From Enterococcus_D entomosocium (GTDB lineage Bacteria; Bacillota; Bacilli; Lactobacillales; Enterococcaceae): DNA of 64,000 bases. Below, one piece after another: positions 43,618 through 52,104 of this stretch (position 1 is the first letter of the stretch; each line of letters begins with the position of its first letter). The translations under genes and the position numbers were made by a program. The stretch is from assembly GCF_030441895.1 (NCBI RefSeq), contig NZ_JARJAS010000019.1; one strand, written 5' to 3'. The notes below the pieces were generated by a model that had not been told where the DNA came from, did no database searches, and saw nothing but the letters and a program-made list of their open reading frames with translations.

Positions 43618-45489
43618 TTATTTTACGATGGCTAAGAAGTCTTCTCCTTGCAAGACATCGGTTTGATTCATATCCATCACATCTAAATATTGCGGCGTAT
43701 TCGTCACAACGATTGGTGTAATCGTGGATAAGCCGGCAGCTTTGATCGTATCTAGATCAAACTTCACCAACAAATCACCGCGTTTGACTTGATCGTCTTG
43801 TTTAACAAAGACCTCAAAGCCTTTGCCATCTAGTTCCACGGTATCCATACCAATATGCATCAAGACTTCTGCTCCATCCGTAGTGGTCAAACCAACAGCA
43901 TGGCCGGTAGGAAAGAGCGTCGTGATGGTGCCATCTGCCGGCGCATACAAAGCCCCGACGGTCGGTTCGATGGCGATGCCTTTTCCTAATGCACCAGAAG
44001 AAAAGACTTGGTCTTTGACTTCTGCTAAGGGAACCACTTTGCCTTCTAACGGACTGCTGAGGATCACTCGTTCTTTAGACGAACTATCTGTGGGTGCTGC
44101 TGGCTCTTTTGCTGGTGCTGCACTGGCATCGGTTGCTGGCTGATCTTCAAAACGTAAGAAGAAGGTCAAGACAAACGCGGCGCCAAAAGCGATAGCCGTT
44201 CCGATTGAAGCTGCGATCAGACCACTTAGATCTTTCGTATCTTGTGGGATAAAGGAAGGAAGACTTAGTAAGCTGACTAACCCAAAGGTATAGTTTTCGA
44301 CTTGGCTGAAGCCGATGAAGGCTCCCCCGATGGCACCACTGATACACGCGGCGATAAATGGTTTTTTCAATGGCAAGGTTACCCCATACACCGTCGGTTC
44401 TGTGATCCCAAAAATTGAGGTGATCGTTGAAGAAAGGGCCAAGCCTTTCAATTTCACATTTTTTGTCATAAAGAACACTGCTAGCGCTGCACCACCTTGA
44501 GAAAGGACAGCTGGCAACAGCATTGGTACCATGGTATCGACACCGGTTTGACTGAGATTCAACATGATGATCGGCACAAAGCCCCAGTGCATGCCAAACA
44601 TCACAAAGACTTGCCATAAACCACCCATAACAGCACCAGCGATCAGTGGGCTGAAGTGGTAAATGCTGTCGTAAGCACTACCTAACAAGTTTCCTAAAAT
44701 CGTTCCTAGTGGACCGACGACAATAAAGGTCAATGGCGCCATGATCAAGAAGACCGCTAAAGGTACACAGATGATCTGTAAGAAGCTAGGAATGACTTTT
44801 TTAAAGAAACGCTCCACATAGCTTTGTAAAAAGACCGCTAAAATAATCGGAATGACTGAAGACGTATAAGCACTAGCACCAATAATGACCGGTAAGCCTA
44901 AGAAACTCAAGGTTTGTCCAGCCAAAGCGGTAATGTCTGGATGAACCAACGCCATCGCTAAGGAAACCGCTAGAAATTCATTGGTGCGAAACTTTTTCGC
45001 TGCAGTAAAAGCCAACATCACTGGTAAATAGGTAAACAACCCATCGGCAATCGCATACAATACGGTGTAGACCCCAGAATCAGCTGCTAACCAATTCAAG
45101 GTGACTGCCAGCGTCAAGAATCCTTTTAAGACCCCGGCACCTGCCATTGCGCCTAAAAACGGCGTGAAGATCGACGAAATAATATCCACCAGTTGATTCA
45201 ACAGGTTGCCTTTGTCGCCTTTGCTGTCTGCTTCACCATCGAAGTTCGCTACTCCATTCAATTCACGGTAAACGTCGCTGACATGACTGCCGATCACCAC
45301 TTGGTATTGTCCGCCGCTTTGAACGACTTGGATCACGTCGTCGTCTTGATTCAAGCGTGCCGTATCCGCTTTGTTCTCATCTTTTAATTTGAAACGCAAG
45401 CGGGTCGCACAATGCACCACGCTATTGACATTTTCTTTGCCGCCCACCGCATCGAGGACGCGAACGGCAATTTCTTTATTTGAACTCAT
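43618..45489 (-). CDS. PTS beta-glucoside transporter, EIIBCA
   Basis: 623-aa fused permease that imports and phosphorylates beta-glucosides. EIIB (about 1-85) has the active Cys in VVHCATRLRF (about residue 26). EIIC spans about ten helices (about 105-440). EIIA (about 475-623) has the active His in VLMHIGMDTVEL. SD AGGAGTG precedes ATG. It follows licT through a RAT-terminator switch. No 6-phospho-beta-glucosidase gene adjoins, which is unusual for bglP clusters. Confidence 0.93.
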   Translation of the reverse strand: MSSNKEIAVRVLDAVGGKENVNSVVHCATRLRFKLKDENKADTARLNQDDDVIQVVQSGGQYQVVIGSHVSDVYRELNGVANFDGEADSKGDKGNLLNQLVDIISSIFTPFLGAMAGAGVLKGFLTLAVTLNWLAADSGVYTVLYAIADGLFTYLPVMLAFTAAKKFRTNEFLAVSLAMALVHPDITALAGQTLSFLGLPVIIGASAYTSSVIPIILAVFLQSYVERFFKKVIPSFLQIICVPLAVFLIMAPLTFIVVGPLGTILGNLLGSAYDSIYHFSPLIAGAVMGGLWQVFVMFGMHWGFVPIIMLNLSQTGVDTMVPMLLPAVLSQGGAALAVFFMTKNVKLKGLALSSTITSIFGITEPTVYGVTLPLKKPFIAACISGAIGGAFIGFSQVENYTFGLVSLLSLPSFIPQDTKDLSGLIAASIGTAIAFGAAFVLTFFLRFEDQPATDASAAPAKEPAAPTDSSSKERVILSSPLEGKVVPLAEVKDQVFSSGALGKGIAIEPTVGALYAPADGTITTLFPTGHAVGLTTTDGAEVLMHIGMDTVELDGKGFEVFVKQDDQVKRGDLLVKFDLDTIKAAGLSTITPIVVTNTPQYLDVMDMNQTDVLQGEDFLAIVK

Positions 45490-45512
45490 TTTTTCAACAC
45501 TCCTTTTTTAAT

Positions 45513-45611
45513 AAAAAAACCCAGATTGAAAAAACGACCGTCCAACGAGTCTTTTCCTCGCTGACTGTTGTCTTTTCAATCTGGGTATTGCCTGCCTGAC
45601 AGTAACAATCC
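45513..45611 (-). promoter_or_regulatory. RAT antiterminator and overlapping terminator before the PTS gene
   Basis: Minus strand GGATTGTTACTG...GGCAGGCAATACC (45583-45611) is a classic ribonucleic antiterminator. Its 3' end overlaps a terminator with arms CCCAGATTGAAAA / TTTTCAATCTGGG and seven T. LicT binding to the RAT would prevent termination. Confidence 0.93.
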
Positions 45612-45626
45612 GTTAATGATTGAATG

Positions 45627-46469
45627 TTAATTGGTTTGATCATTGACGACACGTTCGATATGGATCGTTAAGTAGATCATTTCTGATTCACCGATCGATT
45701 TGTCGTAGGTTTTGATCAAATATTCGTTGATCCGTTGAACCGTTTGAAACGCTTTAGGGTACTTCGATTGCACAAGGGCAAATAAAAATTCATCTTTTTC
45801 CCCCGAAAGTTCATCGCTTAAATAGCGCTGCGCAAAATACTGTAAATGCGTGGTGATCCGTTGATAGTTCAAGGAATCTGGGTTAAAGACTCGTCCATAA
45901 AAACGACTGATGATCGCCAATACGTCACGAACGATCTCTACCGCTTGCATCGTGGTTTCCATCGTACCATTTGCTTGTTCGCTATTGACGATATGAAAGG
46001 CGATAAAGCCAATTTCCGATTCCGGCAATGAAATCCCGAAGACTTTTTCAAAATAAGCAACGGCATCTGCTGCAACCGCATACTCTTTCGGATAAAATTT
46101 GCGGGTCTCAAACAACAATGGATTCGGCAGCTCAATGCCTTCACGTGCCCGAACTAGCGCATAATGGATATGATCGGTCAGTGTCAAATAAATATTTGGC
46201 GACAGCTCGATCCCCAATGACGCTTCTGCATCATCCACCACTTGCTTGACGGCTTCGACTTCTTCCACAGGAATGTCTGAAAACAATTGCTGAAACTGAT
46301 TTGCGGTAAACGTATCCTTTAACACAAATTCTTTTTCGACAAAGGCTTCATCCACTGGATCGCCGACCTTCTTCTTAAACGCAATGCCACGACCCATATA
46401 GATCACTTCCTGACCGGCATCATTGGTCGAGATGACGACATTATTATTTAATATTTTCCCAATAACCAT
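45627..46469 (-). CDS. licT: BglG/LicT-family transcriptional antiterminator
   Basis: 280-aa regulator: N-terminal RNA-binding CAT domain (about 1-55, VIGKILNNNVVISTNDAGQE), then PRD1 and PRD2 (about 65-170 and 175-280) with regulatory His residues (DHIHYALVRAREG and HIVNSEQ in PRD1; TTHLQYFAQR and TIHIERV in PRD2). Phosphorylation by PTS proteins sets activity. It lies directly upstream of its target PTS gene and is itself preceded by a RAT. Confidence 0.95.
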   Translation of the reverse strand: MVIGKILNNNVVISTNDAGQEVIYMGRGIAFKKKVGDPVDEAFVEKEFVLKDTFTANQFQQLFSDIPVEEVEAVKQVVDDAEASLGIELSPNIYLTLTDHIHYALVRAREGIELPNPLLFETRKFYPKEYAVAADAVAYFEKVFGISLPESEIGFIAFHIVNSEQANGTMETTMQAVEIVRDVLAIISRFYGRVFNPDSLNYQRITTHLQYFAQRYLSDELSGEKDEFLFALVQSKYPKAFQTVQRINEYLIKTYDKSIGESEMIYLTIHIERVVNDQTN

Positions 46470-46492
46470 CGTTTTCCCTCACTCCAAAATAA

Positions 46493-46605
46493 AAAAACCT
46501 AGAATCTCCCCATTAGCGCGCTACGGTCAATTCTGGTTTTGCCTGCCGAACAGTAACAATCCTTGTAACTGAAAGAATAATAACACACCCCTGTGGCAGA
46601 TGCAA
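46493..46605 (-). promoter_or_regulatory. licT promoter with RAT and terminator
   Basis: Promoter TTGCAT (46600-46605), 17 bp, TATTAT (46577-46582). The RAT (46535-46562) begins GGATTGTTACTG and overlaps a terminator with arms AACCAGAAT / ATTCTAGGTT and T7. licT is therefore autoregulated. Confidence 0.9.
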
Positions 46606-46706
46606 CCCTTTTCAATCAGAATTTCTGCAACGTGCTTTTCCTTTGTTATACCATTGAACAATTCTCCTTGCAACATCCTTCACTATCTAAATTGAGTTGT
46701 TTTTTA
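46606..46706. other. spacer between licT promoter and rarD terminator
   Basis: No gene or clear signal seen. Confidence 0.5.
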
Positions 46707-46707
46707 A

Positions 46708-46741
46708 TAAAAAAAGGAACGGCTCAGCTGCAGCCATTCCT
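46708..46741 (-). terminator. rarD terminator
   Basis: Minus strand stem GGAATGGCT / AGCCGTTCC with a 7-nt loop, then seven T. Confidence 0.88.
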
Positions 46742-46747
46742 GATGTA

Positions 46748-47653
46748 TCAGAGTTGCTTTCTTTGCTGTCCCATGCGCCGCTCTTTCATAGCCGTGCCTA
46801 ACGTACCATAGGTGAAGACCGCGATCCCTAGCCAAATAAACGCAAAGGCGGAAAATTGGGCCAGTGAATAGGTTTCGTGAAACAAAAAGATGGCCAACAA
46901 AAGCATGATCGTCGGGTTGACGTATTGAATAAACCCAAGCGTAATGTAAGAAACATTTTTCGCGGCTTCCGCAAACAGCAACAGCGGAATAGCCGTCACG
47001 ATCCCGGCACCCATCAATAAGAGATTGGTTTGCAAGGGATAATTCATAAAGCCGACGCTTGAAAATCCTAAAATATACACGAGCGCAAAGGGAAAAATCA
47101 CCATCGTCTCGATCGTTAACCCAGTGACAGAACTAATAGGGATTCTTTTTTTGATCAAGCCATACGTACTAAAGGAAAAGGCCATGATCAGTGAGGCATA
47201 AGGAATCGTTCCTGTTTGAATCGACAATAAGATTACCCCGATACTTGCCAGCAGACACGCCAGCATGCCAGTACGACTAAGTCGTTCCTTCAAAAAAACG
47301 GTTGCTAACAAGACATTGACTAGCGGATTGATGTAATAGCCTAAGCTGGCTTGCATCACGTGGCCCGCACTCACCGCGAAGATAAAAGTGAACCAGTTGA
47401 TGGAAATCAGCACAGACGCTAAAACGATCAGTCCAGCAAATGCTTTGTTCTTCCACAGCAGACGCGCTTCTTGTAAAAATTGCGTTTTCTTCCCGGAAAG
47501 CACGATAAACAACACCATAAAAACAAAGGACCACACGATTCGGTAGCACATCGTGGCTAACGGGGAAACCCCAACGATTATTTTCCAATATAGTGTGACC
47601 AAGCCCCATAATACATAGGCAGACAACCCAAAATAAACGCCTTTATTCTTCAT
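46748..47653 (-). CDS. rarD: RarD-type EamA transporter
   Basis: 301-aa drug/metabolite transporter with ten helices in two EamA repeats. RarD features: KGVYFGLSAYVLWGLVTLYWK at the N-terminus (about 3-23) and SLGYYINPLVNVLLATVFLKERLS around residue 100. RarD-type exporters are linked to chloramphenicol sensitivity in some bacteria, but the physiological substrate is unknown. ATG at 47653 aligns with the family start; the SD is weak. Monocistronic. Confidence 0.88.
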   Translation of the reverse strand: MKNKGVYFGLSAYVLWGLVTLYWKIIVGVSPLATMCYRIVWSFVFMVLFIVLSGKKTQFLQEARLLWKNKAFAGLIVLASVLISINWFTFIFAVSAGHVMQASLGYYINPLVNVLLATVFLKERLSRTGMLACLLASIGVILLSIQTGTIPYASLIMAFSFSTYGLIKKRIPISSVTGLTIETMVIFPFALVYILGFSSVGFMNYPLQTNLLLMGAGIVTAIPLLLFAEAAKNVSYITLGFIQYVNPTIMLLLAIFLFHETYSLAQFSAFAFIWLGIAVFTYGTLGTAMKERRMGQQRKQL

Positions 47654-47782
47654 TTTATCCCTGATTTTTTTCCATGAAAGCAAGTCTTTCCTGAAAAAAA
47701 ATACTCCTCCTAAACCATAAGTTATCTTATTATATCGAATTTTTTGGTTTTTCATAGAGTTTCATGAAATAAATCAAGAAAA

Positions 47783-47806
47783 GCACCCTTCAAAGAAAGG
47801 TGCCCC
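47783..47806 (-). terminator. MFS gene terminator
   Basis: Minus strand GCACCTT / AAGGGTGC stem (one bulge) then T-rich tract, ending at the MFS stop codon. Confidence 0.75.
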
Positions 47807-47809
47807 TCT

Positions 47810-49246
47810 TTATTCCAGCGGTTCTTCCGCACCTTCCAGCCACACGGCTTCTGGTTTCTGATCTCGAATCAAAAATAGCCCCGTTGCAAACAGCAGACCA
47901 GAAGCGATCGTCATCAATAAGAAAGAAACATTCATCCCATGAAGCAGTGCACTCGTCCCCGTTAAGGTCGTGCTGTTTTGCGCCACACTATTCATGATCC
48001 CGACAAATAATGCTGTACCGATAGCGCCTGCCACCGTTCGCAAAGAAGTCAATAATGCTGTTCCATGCGCCGTCAACTGCGGCGGAATATTTTTATTTCC
48101 CCACGTCACGAAGGGCATCAACAAACAGCCTGTGGCGGCACAGCGCAGCATGTTCAAAACCACTGCTACCCAAATACCCGTGTGCATATGGATAAAATAC
48201 ATGCCGATGTTGCTCAAGACCAGTGAGCCGCCGCCAAAAAGCGTCAACAGACGGATGCCGACTTTGTCATAGATTCGCCCAGCCACGGGACTTAAGAAAG
48301 CCGAGACCAGAGAGCCTGGCAAAACGACTAATCCCGAGATCGTCGCTGATTTGCCTAAAATCGACTGCACGTATAGCGGCATCAGCATCGCCGAACCCAT
48401 CAAGACCAAGTAAAGCATGATACTGCCAAAGACACTGATGGCATACTCTTTTGTTTTTAAGACCCGCAGATCCAAAAATGGAGTTTCCGCTCTTAACTGA
48501 CGGAAGACAAAGAAGATCCCTGCTACCAAACCGAGCCCTAAGGTTCCTAAAACGGGTAAGCTGAAAAAGCCATAGCTGCCGATATTGCCAAAGCCTAAAG
48601 TAATCCCACCAAAGGCGAAGGCACTCAAAACAAAAGAGGTCTGATCAAATTTGCTGTTGCTTACTGGCAACACATCATCAAAAACCTTTATGGCCCAAAT
48701 CAATGAGATCAAAACAATCACGGCAACGATATAAAAAATTGCATGCCAGTTCAACCGGTCCACGATCAGCCCGGCGATCGTCGGTGCGATCACGGGTGCC
48801 GCGGTGATTGAGAGTCCATACCAGCCCATCACGACACCGATGCGATTGATCGGATAGATCGATAAGAGGATCACTTGTGCCATCGCGGTCAAGATTCCAT
48901 TGCCTACGGCCTGCAAAATACGAGCAAGCATCATGACTAGAAAATTGGGTGCTGTGGCACAAAGCAGCAAACCCACCAGAGCGATTCCTAATGCAGCGAG
49001 ATAGAGCTTCTTGGTTGGCACACGATTCATAAGATATGCCGTCAAGGGCATAACGATCGCCATTGCCAAAGAATACCCGCTAGTCAGCCATTGGCCCGTA
49101 GTGACGGAAATCTGCAAGTCATTGACGATGGCGGGTAAAGCCGTCGTCAATGCGGTCGCCAACATGGATACGGCAATACATGTAATCATTAAATTAATAA
49201 AAATCAGCGTCCGCTGACGTTCCGTTCGTTGGACTGTTTCACTCAA
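47810..49246 (-). CDS. MFS multidrug efflux transporter, DHA2 (14-helix) family
   Basis: 478-aa exporter of the EmrB/QacA/LmrB type with about 14 helices. The N-terminal motif TGQWLTSGYSLAMAIVMP and the antiporter motif C region GNGILTAMAQVI...YGLSITAAPVIAPTIAG are family features. Its start overlaps the MarR gene stop by 4 bp, so they form one operon. Substrate unknown; proton-driven drug export expected. Confidence 0.92.
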   Translation of the reverse strand: MSETVQRTERQRTLIFINLMITCIAVSMLATALTTALPAIVNDLQISVTTGQWLTSGYSLAMAIVMPLTAYLMNRVPTKKLYLAALGIALVGLLLCATAPNFLVMMLARILQAVGNGILTAMAQVILLSIYPINRIGVVMGWYGLSITAAPVIAPTIAGLIVDRLNWHAIFYIVAVIVLISLIWAIKVFDDVLPVSNSKFDQTSFVLSAFAFGGITLGFGNIGSYGFFSLPVLGTLGLGLVAGIFFVFRQLRAETPFLDLRVLKTKEYAISVFGSIMLYLVLMGSAMLMPLYVQSILGKSATISGLVVLPGSLVSAFLSPVAGRIYDKVGIRLLTLFGGGSLVLSNIGMYFIHMHTGIWVAVVLNMLRCAATGCLLMPFVTWGNKNIPPQLTAHGTALLTSLRTVAGAIGTALFVGIMNSVAQNSTTLTGTSALLHGMNVSFLLMTIASGLLFATGLFLIRDQKPEAVWLEGAEEPLE

Positions 49247-49683
49247 TCAATGTCCGCCTCCTTCTCAAGATAAAACTGTTCGATTTTTGCTAAGGCTTGA
49301 CCAAAGGCTTGTTTTTCTTCTGCCGTCAAATAGGTCAACATTTCTTGGTGCGCCTTGCTGCGTTTTTCTTTCATTCGCTGTGCCTCTTCCTTGCCTGCTT
49401 CTGTCAGCGAAATCAAATGGCTGCGTTTATCTTTCGGATCGACTTCTTTTTGGATCAGCCCTTTTTCAGCCAGTTTCTTTAGTAGTTCGCCAGTGGATGT
49501 CGAACGAATCGCTAAATACGCGGCGAGATCTTTTTGGGTCAACGTGCCTTTTTCGTCCAATACCAGCAAACAATTGAACTGCCCCCGTCCCGGCATAAAG
49601 CGTCCATACTTTTGTTCCGCATACCGCCGATTTAATTTATACACTTCAAACAATCGTTCCACGATTTCTTGTTCGGAAACCAT
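49243..49683 (-). CDS. MarR-family regulator of the MFS pump
   Basis: 146-aa winged-helix regulator. The core reads LTQKDLAAYLAIRSTSTGELLKKLAEKGLIQKE (recognition helix about 62-75), then DKRSHLISLTEAGK for the wing. SD AAAGGAG precedes. It likely represses its own promoter through the paired TAGGTACCTA sites and is relieved by a drug or phenolic ligand. Confidence 0.92.
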   Translation of the reverse strand: MVSEQEIVERLFEVYKLNRRYAEQKYGRFMPGRGQFNCLLVLDEKGTLTQKDLAAYLAIRSTSTGELLKKLAEKGLIQKEVDPKDKRSHLISLTEAGKEEAQRMKEKRSKAHQEMLTYLTAEEKQAFGQALAKIEQFYLEKEADID

Positions 49684-49719
49684 CGACCTTCAGCTCCTTT
49701 CGCCTCTTCACTATTTAGA

Positions 49720-49793
49720 TAGGTACCTAGTTAAAAGTCCGCTCTCCATTTTACATAGGTACCTATCTATTGTCAAGTAAGGATTGACAATAG
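49720..49793 (-). promoter_or_regulatory. MarR-MFS promoter with paired operators
   Basis: Minus strand TTGACA (49771-49776), 17 bp, TAAAAT (49748-49753). TAGGTACCTA occurs at 49756-49765 in the spacer and at 49720-49729 near the transcript start, centres 36 bp apart. A further perfect 10-bp inverted repeat CTATTGTCAA / TTGACAATAG (49767-49793) contains the -35 and a second, opposing TTGACA. Confidence 0.85.
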
Positions 49794-49813
49794 AGCGGGT
49801 ACAGCAACCAAAA

Positions 49814-49846
49814 ACAAAAAAAGCATTGAAACTTACGCTTCAATAC
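49814..49846 (-). terminator. terminator overlapping the dus stop codon
   Basis: Minus strand stem TATTGAA / TTCAATG with the TAA stop codon in its loop, followed by seven T. Stem formation would compete with terminating ribosomes. Confidence 0.8.
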
Positions 49847-50819
49847 TTTCCTCGTGGTTCTTTTTCTCCGCAAACTCTGCCAGCAGTTGCCGAACTTCAT
49901 CCGTTGATTTGGTATTCATCAATTTTGCTCGCAAATCACTGGCTCCTGGGAAGCCTTTGACATAGATTTTAAAGAAACGATGCAATCCTGCGATCGAGCG
50001 TGGCACCATTTTGGCGTAATGATCCTGTAAGTCTAATTGCAGCTGTAGCAAGCCTAATAGCTCTTCTGAGGTATGCTCTTTCGGTTCTTTTTCAAAGGCA
50101 TAGGGATTCTTGAAAATACCCCGACCGATCATGATTCCGTCTACGCCATATTTTTCTGCTAGCTCTAAACCTTTGGTACGATCAGGGATATCGCCGTTGA
50201 TCGTCAGCTTCGTTTGTGGGGCGATTCTATCCCGCAAGGCAACCACTTCAGGAATCAATTCCCAATGGGCATCGACCTTGCTCATTTCTTTACGGGTTCG
50301 CAAATGGATCGAAAGGTTGGCAATATCCTGTTGTAGGACATGGGTCAACCAGGCTTCCATTTCCCCTAGTTCGGTATAGCCCAAACGCGTCTTGACGCTG
50401 ACCGGCAAGCCGCCAGCTTTGGCTGCTTGGATCAGCTCAGCAGCAACTTCTGGTCGCAAGATTAAGCCGCTGCCTTTGCCTCGTCCGGCAACGTTTGGCA
50501 CTGGACAGCCCATATTTAAGTCAATCCCTTTAAAGCCCATCTCGGCTAATCCGATACTCATTTCACGGAAATACTCTGGCTTGTCTCCCCAAATGTGGGC
50601 TACCATCGGTTGCTCATCTTCGGTGAAGACTAAACGTCCCCGCACACTGTCGCGTCCTTCTGGATGACAGTAACTATCGGAGTTGGTAAATTCCGTAAAG
50701 AAAACATCTGGTGCGCCGGCAGCTTGAACGACATGCCGAAAAACGACATCGGTGACATCTTCCATTGGTGCTAGAATAAAAAAAGGCTTCGGCAATTCAG
50801 CCCAAAAATTTGTTGTCAT
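49833..50819 (-). CDS. second tRNA-dihydrouridine synthase family protein
   Basis: 328-aa FMN-dependent Dus. The barrel opens FFILAPMEDVTDVVFRHVV (about 13-31), the catalytic Cys is in DLNMGCPVPNVAGRG (about 100), then SVKTRLGYTE and the phosphate motif GVDGIMIGRGIFKNP. It differs from DusB at 2180-3193 in length and motif details, so it probably modifies another position; it resembles the DusC/DusA-like groups found as extra Dus copies in Firmicutes. Downstream of the LOG gene on the same strand. Confidence 0.92.
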   Translation of the reverse strand: MTTNFWAELPKPFFILAPMEDVTDVVFRHVVQAAGAPDVFFTEFTNSDSYCHPEGRDSVRGRLVFTEDEQPMVAHIWGDKPEYFREMSIGLAEMGFKGIDLNMGCPVPNVAGRGKGSGLILRPEVAAELIQAAKAGGLPVSVKTRLGYTELGEMEAWLTHVLQQDIANLSIHLRTRKEMSKVDAHWELIPEVVALRDRIAPQTKLTINGDIPDRTKGLELAEKYGVDGIMIGRGIFKNPYAFEKEPKEHTSEELLGLLQLQLDLQDHYAKMVPRSIAGLHRFFKIYVKGFPGASDLRAKLMNTKSTDEVRQLLAEFAEKKNHEESIEA

Positions 50820-50908
50820 GATTTACGCTCCATTTCTTTGTCCAAGGATCTTATTTTATGACCCCACTTGCAAAACAAACCCCATTATACTAAGAATGCG
50901 TCAAAGAA

Positions 50909-50956
50909 GCAAAAGAGCAAGACGACACCCGCCGGTGCTTCGCCTTGCTCTTTTGC
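50909..50956. terminator. long hairpin between LOG and dus genes
   Basis: Perfect 13-bp stem GCAAAAGAGCAAG / CTTGCTCTTTTGC with a nested CACC / GGTG helix. The T tract on the minus strand is interrupted (TTTTGCTTCTTT), so termination may be partial. Confidence 0.65.
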
Positions 50957-50965
50957 AACAGACGC

Positions 50966-51526
50966 TTAATACTGCCGAATAACTGGTGGTTCGTAAGCTT
51001 GAATAAAGACTTCCAGCTCCTGGGTTGTTTGCGCAAAACCGATTTTTTCGCGATCGGCCTGCGTCAAGAACTCATTTTCCACCATGTTGTCATACAAGGC
51101 TCTCGTTGCGCGGTAAAAGTTGTTCACATCATAAAAAGCACAAGGATTCGGGTTTTGACCGATTCTTGACCACGAGATCATCTCCGTGATTTCTTCCAGC
51201 GTCCCGGGACCACCTGGCAGTGCGACAAACGCCTGCGACAATTCGAACATTTTTCGTTTTCTTTCTGACATCGTCTCGACGACATGGAGTTCGGTCAATC
51301 CAGGATGTGCTAGTTCCCGATCTTTTAAAAAGGTTGGGATCACCCCGATCACCTGACCGCCATTTTCTAAGACAGCATCTGCCAGCACGCCCATCAAGCC
51401 CGCTTTTCCGCCGCCATAGACCAGCGTATTTTGCCGTGAAGCGATCCACTGCCCCAATTCTTGGGCGGCTGTTGCAAAACTAGGTTCATTACCGACACTG
51501 GCACCACAATAGACTGCAATTTTCAT
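50966..51526 (-). CDS. LOG family protein (TIGR00730)
   Basis: 186-aa Rossmann-like protein starting MKIAVYCGASVGNE with the LOG motif PGGPGTLEEITE (about 100-111). Plant LOGs release cytokinin bases from their riboside monophosphates; bacterial members hydrolyse AMP-type nucleotides and have uncertain roles. ATG at 51526 has GGAGAG SD. Divergent from a MazG-like gene, suggesting a nucleotide house-cleaning neighbourhood. Confidence 0.92.
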   Translation of the reverse strand: MKIAVYCGASVGNEPSFATAAQELGQWIASRQNTLVYGGGKAGLMGVLADAVLENGGQVIGVIPTFLKDRELAHPGLTELHVVETMSERKRKMFELSQAFVALPGGPGTLEEITEMISWSRIGQNPNPCAFYDVNNFYRATRALYDNMVENEFLTQADREKIGFAQTTQELEVFIQAYEPPVIRQY

Positions 51527-51612
51527 AAAACTCTCCATCATCCTTCTCAATCATTTTGAAATAGTATATCATGATTCTGATAAAGGTTCTGGGAAAGGAT
51601 GGAAAAAAAATT

Positions 51613-51954
51613 ATGAACATTGAGGAATATCAACGATTTATCAGTGACTTCTACAAAGCCCGCAACTGGTATCAATATGATCCGTTTATTCGGGCGAATT
51701 TTTTAGCAGAAGAAGTCGGGGAAGTGAGCCGTGCCATTCGGACATTGGAGATTGGCCGTGACCGTCCCGATGAACAAGAAGGCTTGCCGGAAGAAAAACT
51801 GGCAAATCTGACGGAAGAATTGGGCGATGTACTGGATAACTTATTTATTCTCGCCGATAAATACGATATTTCTCTGGAAACAATCATGCAAAAACACAAA
51901 GAAAAGCTTTTGTCTCGCTATCAAATGAACCAAGAGACAGAAAAAAACAGCTAA
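51613..51954 (+). CDS. MazG-like nucleotide pyrophosphohydrolase
   Basis: 113-aa all-alpha NTP-PPase. Metal-binding residues appear in FLAEEVGEVSRAIR (EExxE, about 28-41) and EELGDVLDNLFIL (ExxD, about 72-84), the MazG pattern. These enzymes hydrolyse NTPs or aberrant nucleotides to NMP and PPi. ATG at 51613 follows AAAGGATGG; an upstream in-frame ATG overlaps the divergent LOG promoter. Convergent terminator follows. Confidence 0.9.
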   Translation: MNIEEYQRFISDFYKARNWYQYDPFIRANFLAEEVGEVSRAIRTLEIGRDRPDEQEGLPEEKLANLTEELGDVLDNLFILADKYDISLETIMQKHKEKLLSRYQMNQETEKNS

Positions 51955-52003
51955 CGGGCTACTTGTTGCGTAACGGGCAGCGGCAAAGGTTGCTTTTCCC
52001 AAA

Positions 52004-52055
52004 TACAAAAAACCAACGTTTCTGTGGTCAATCGGCCAGTGAAACGTTGATTTTC
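52004..52055. terminator. bidirectional terminator
   Basis: Stem AACCAACGTTTC / GAAACGTTGATTT (about 12 bp with one mismatch) around a 14-nt loop. Confidence 0.75.
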
Positions 52056-52104
52056 TTCTATTATATAAAAAGTTGGTTCTCCTTTTTATGGGAATAGGAG
52101 GTGT

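Noticed and set aside
44147..44617. 156-codon frame inside the PTS gene and many similar long antisense or shifted frames, such as those within mfd, arc and ribD
   Set aside because: They lie wholly inside well-supported genes, lack SDs and show no domain; they are shadows of codon bias.
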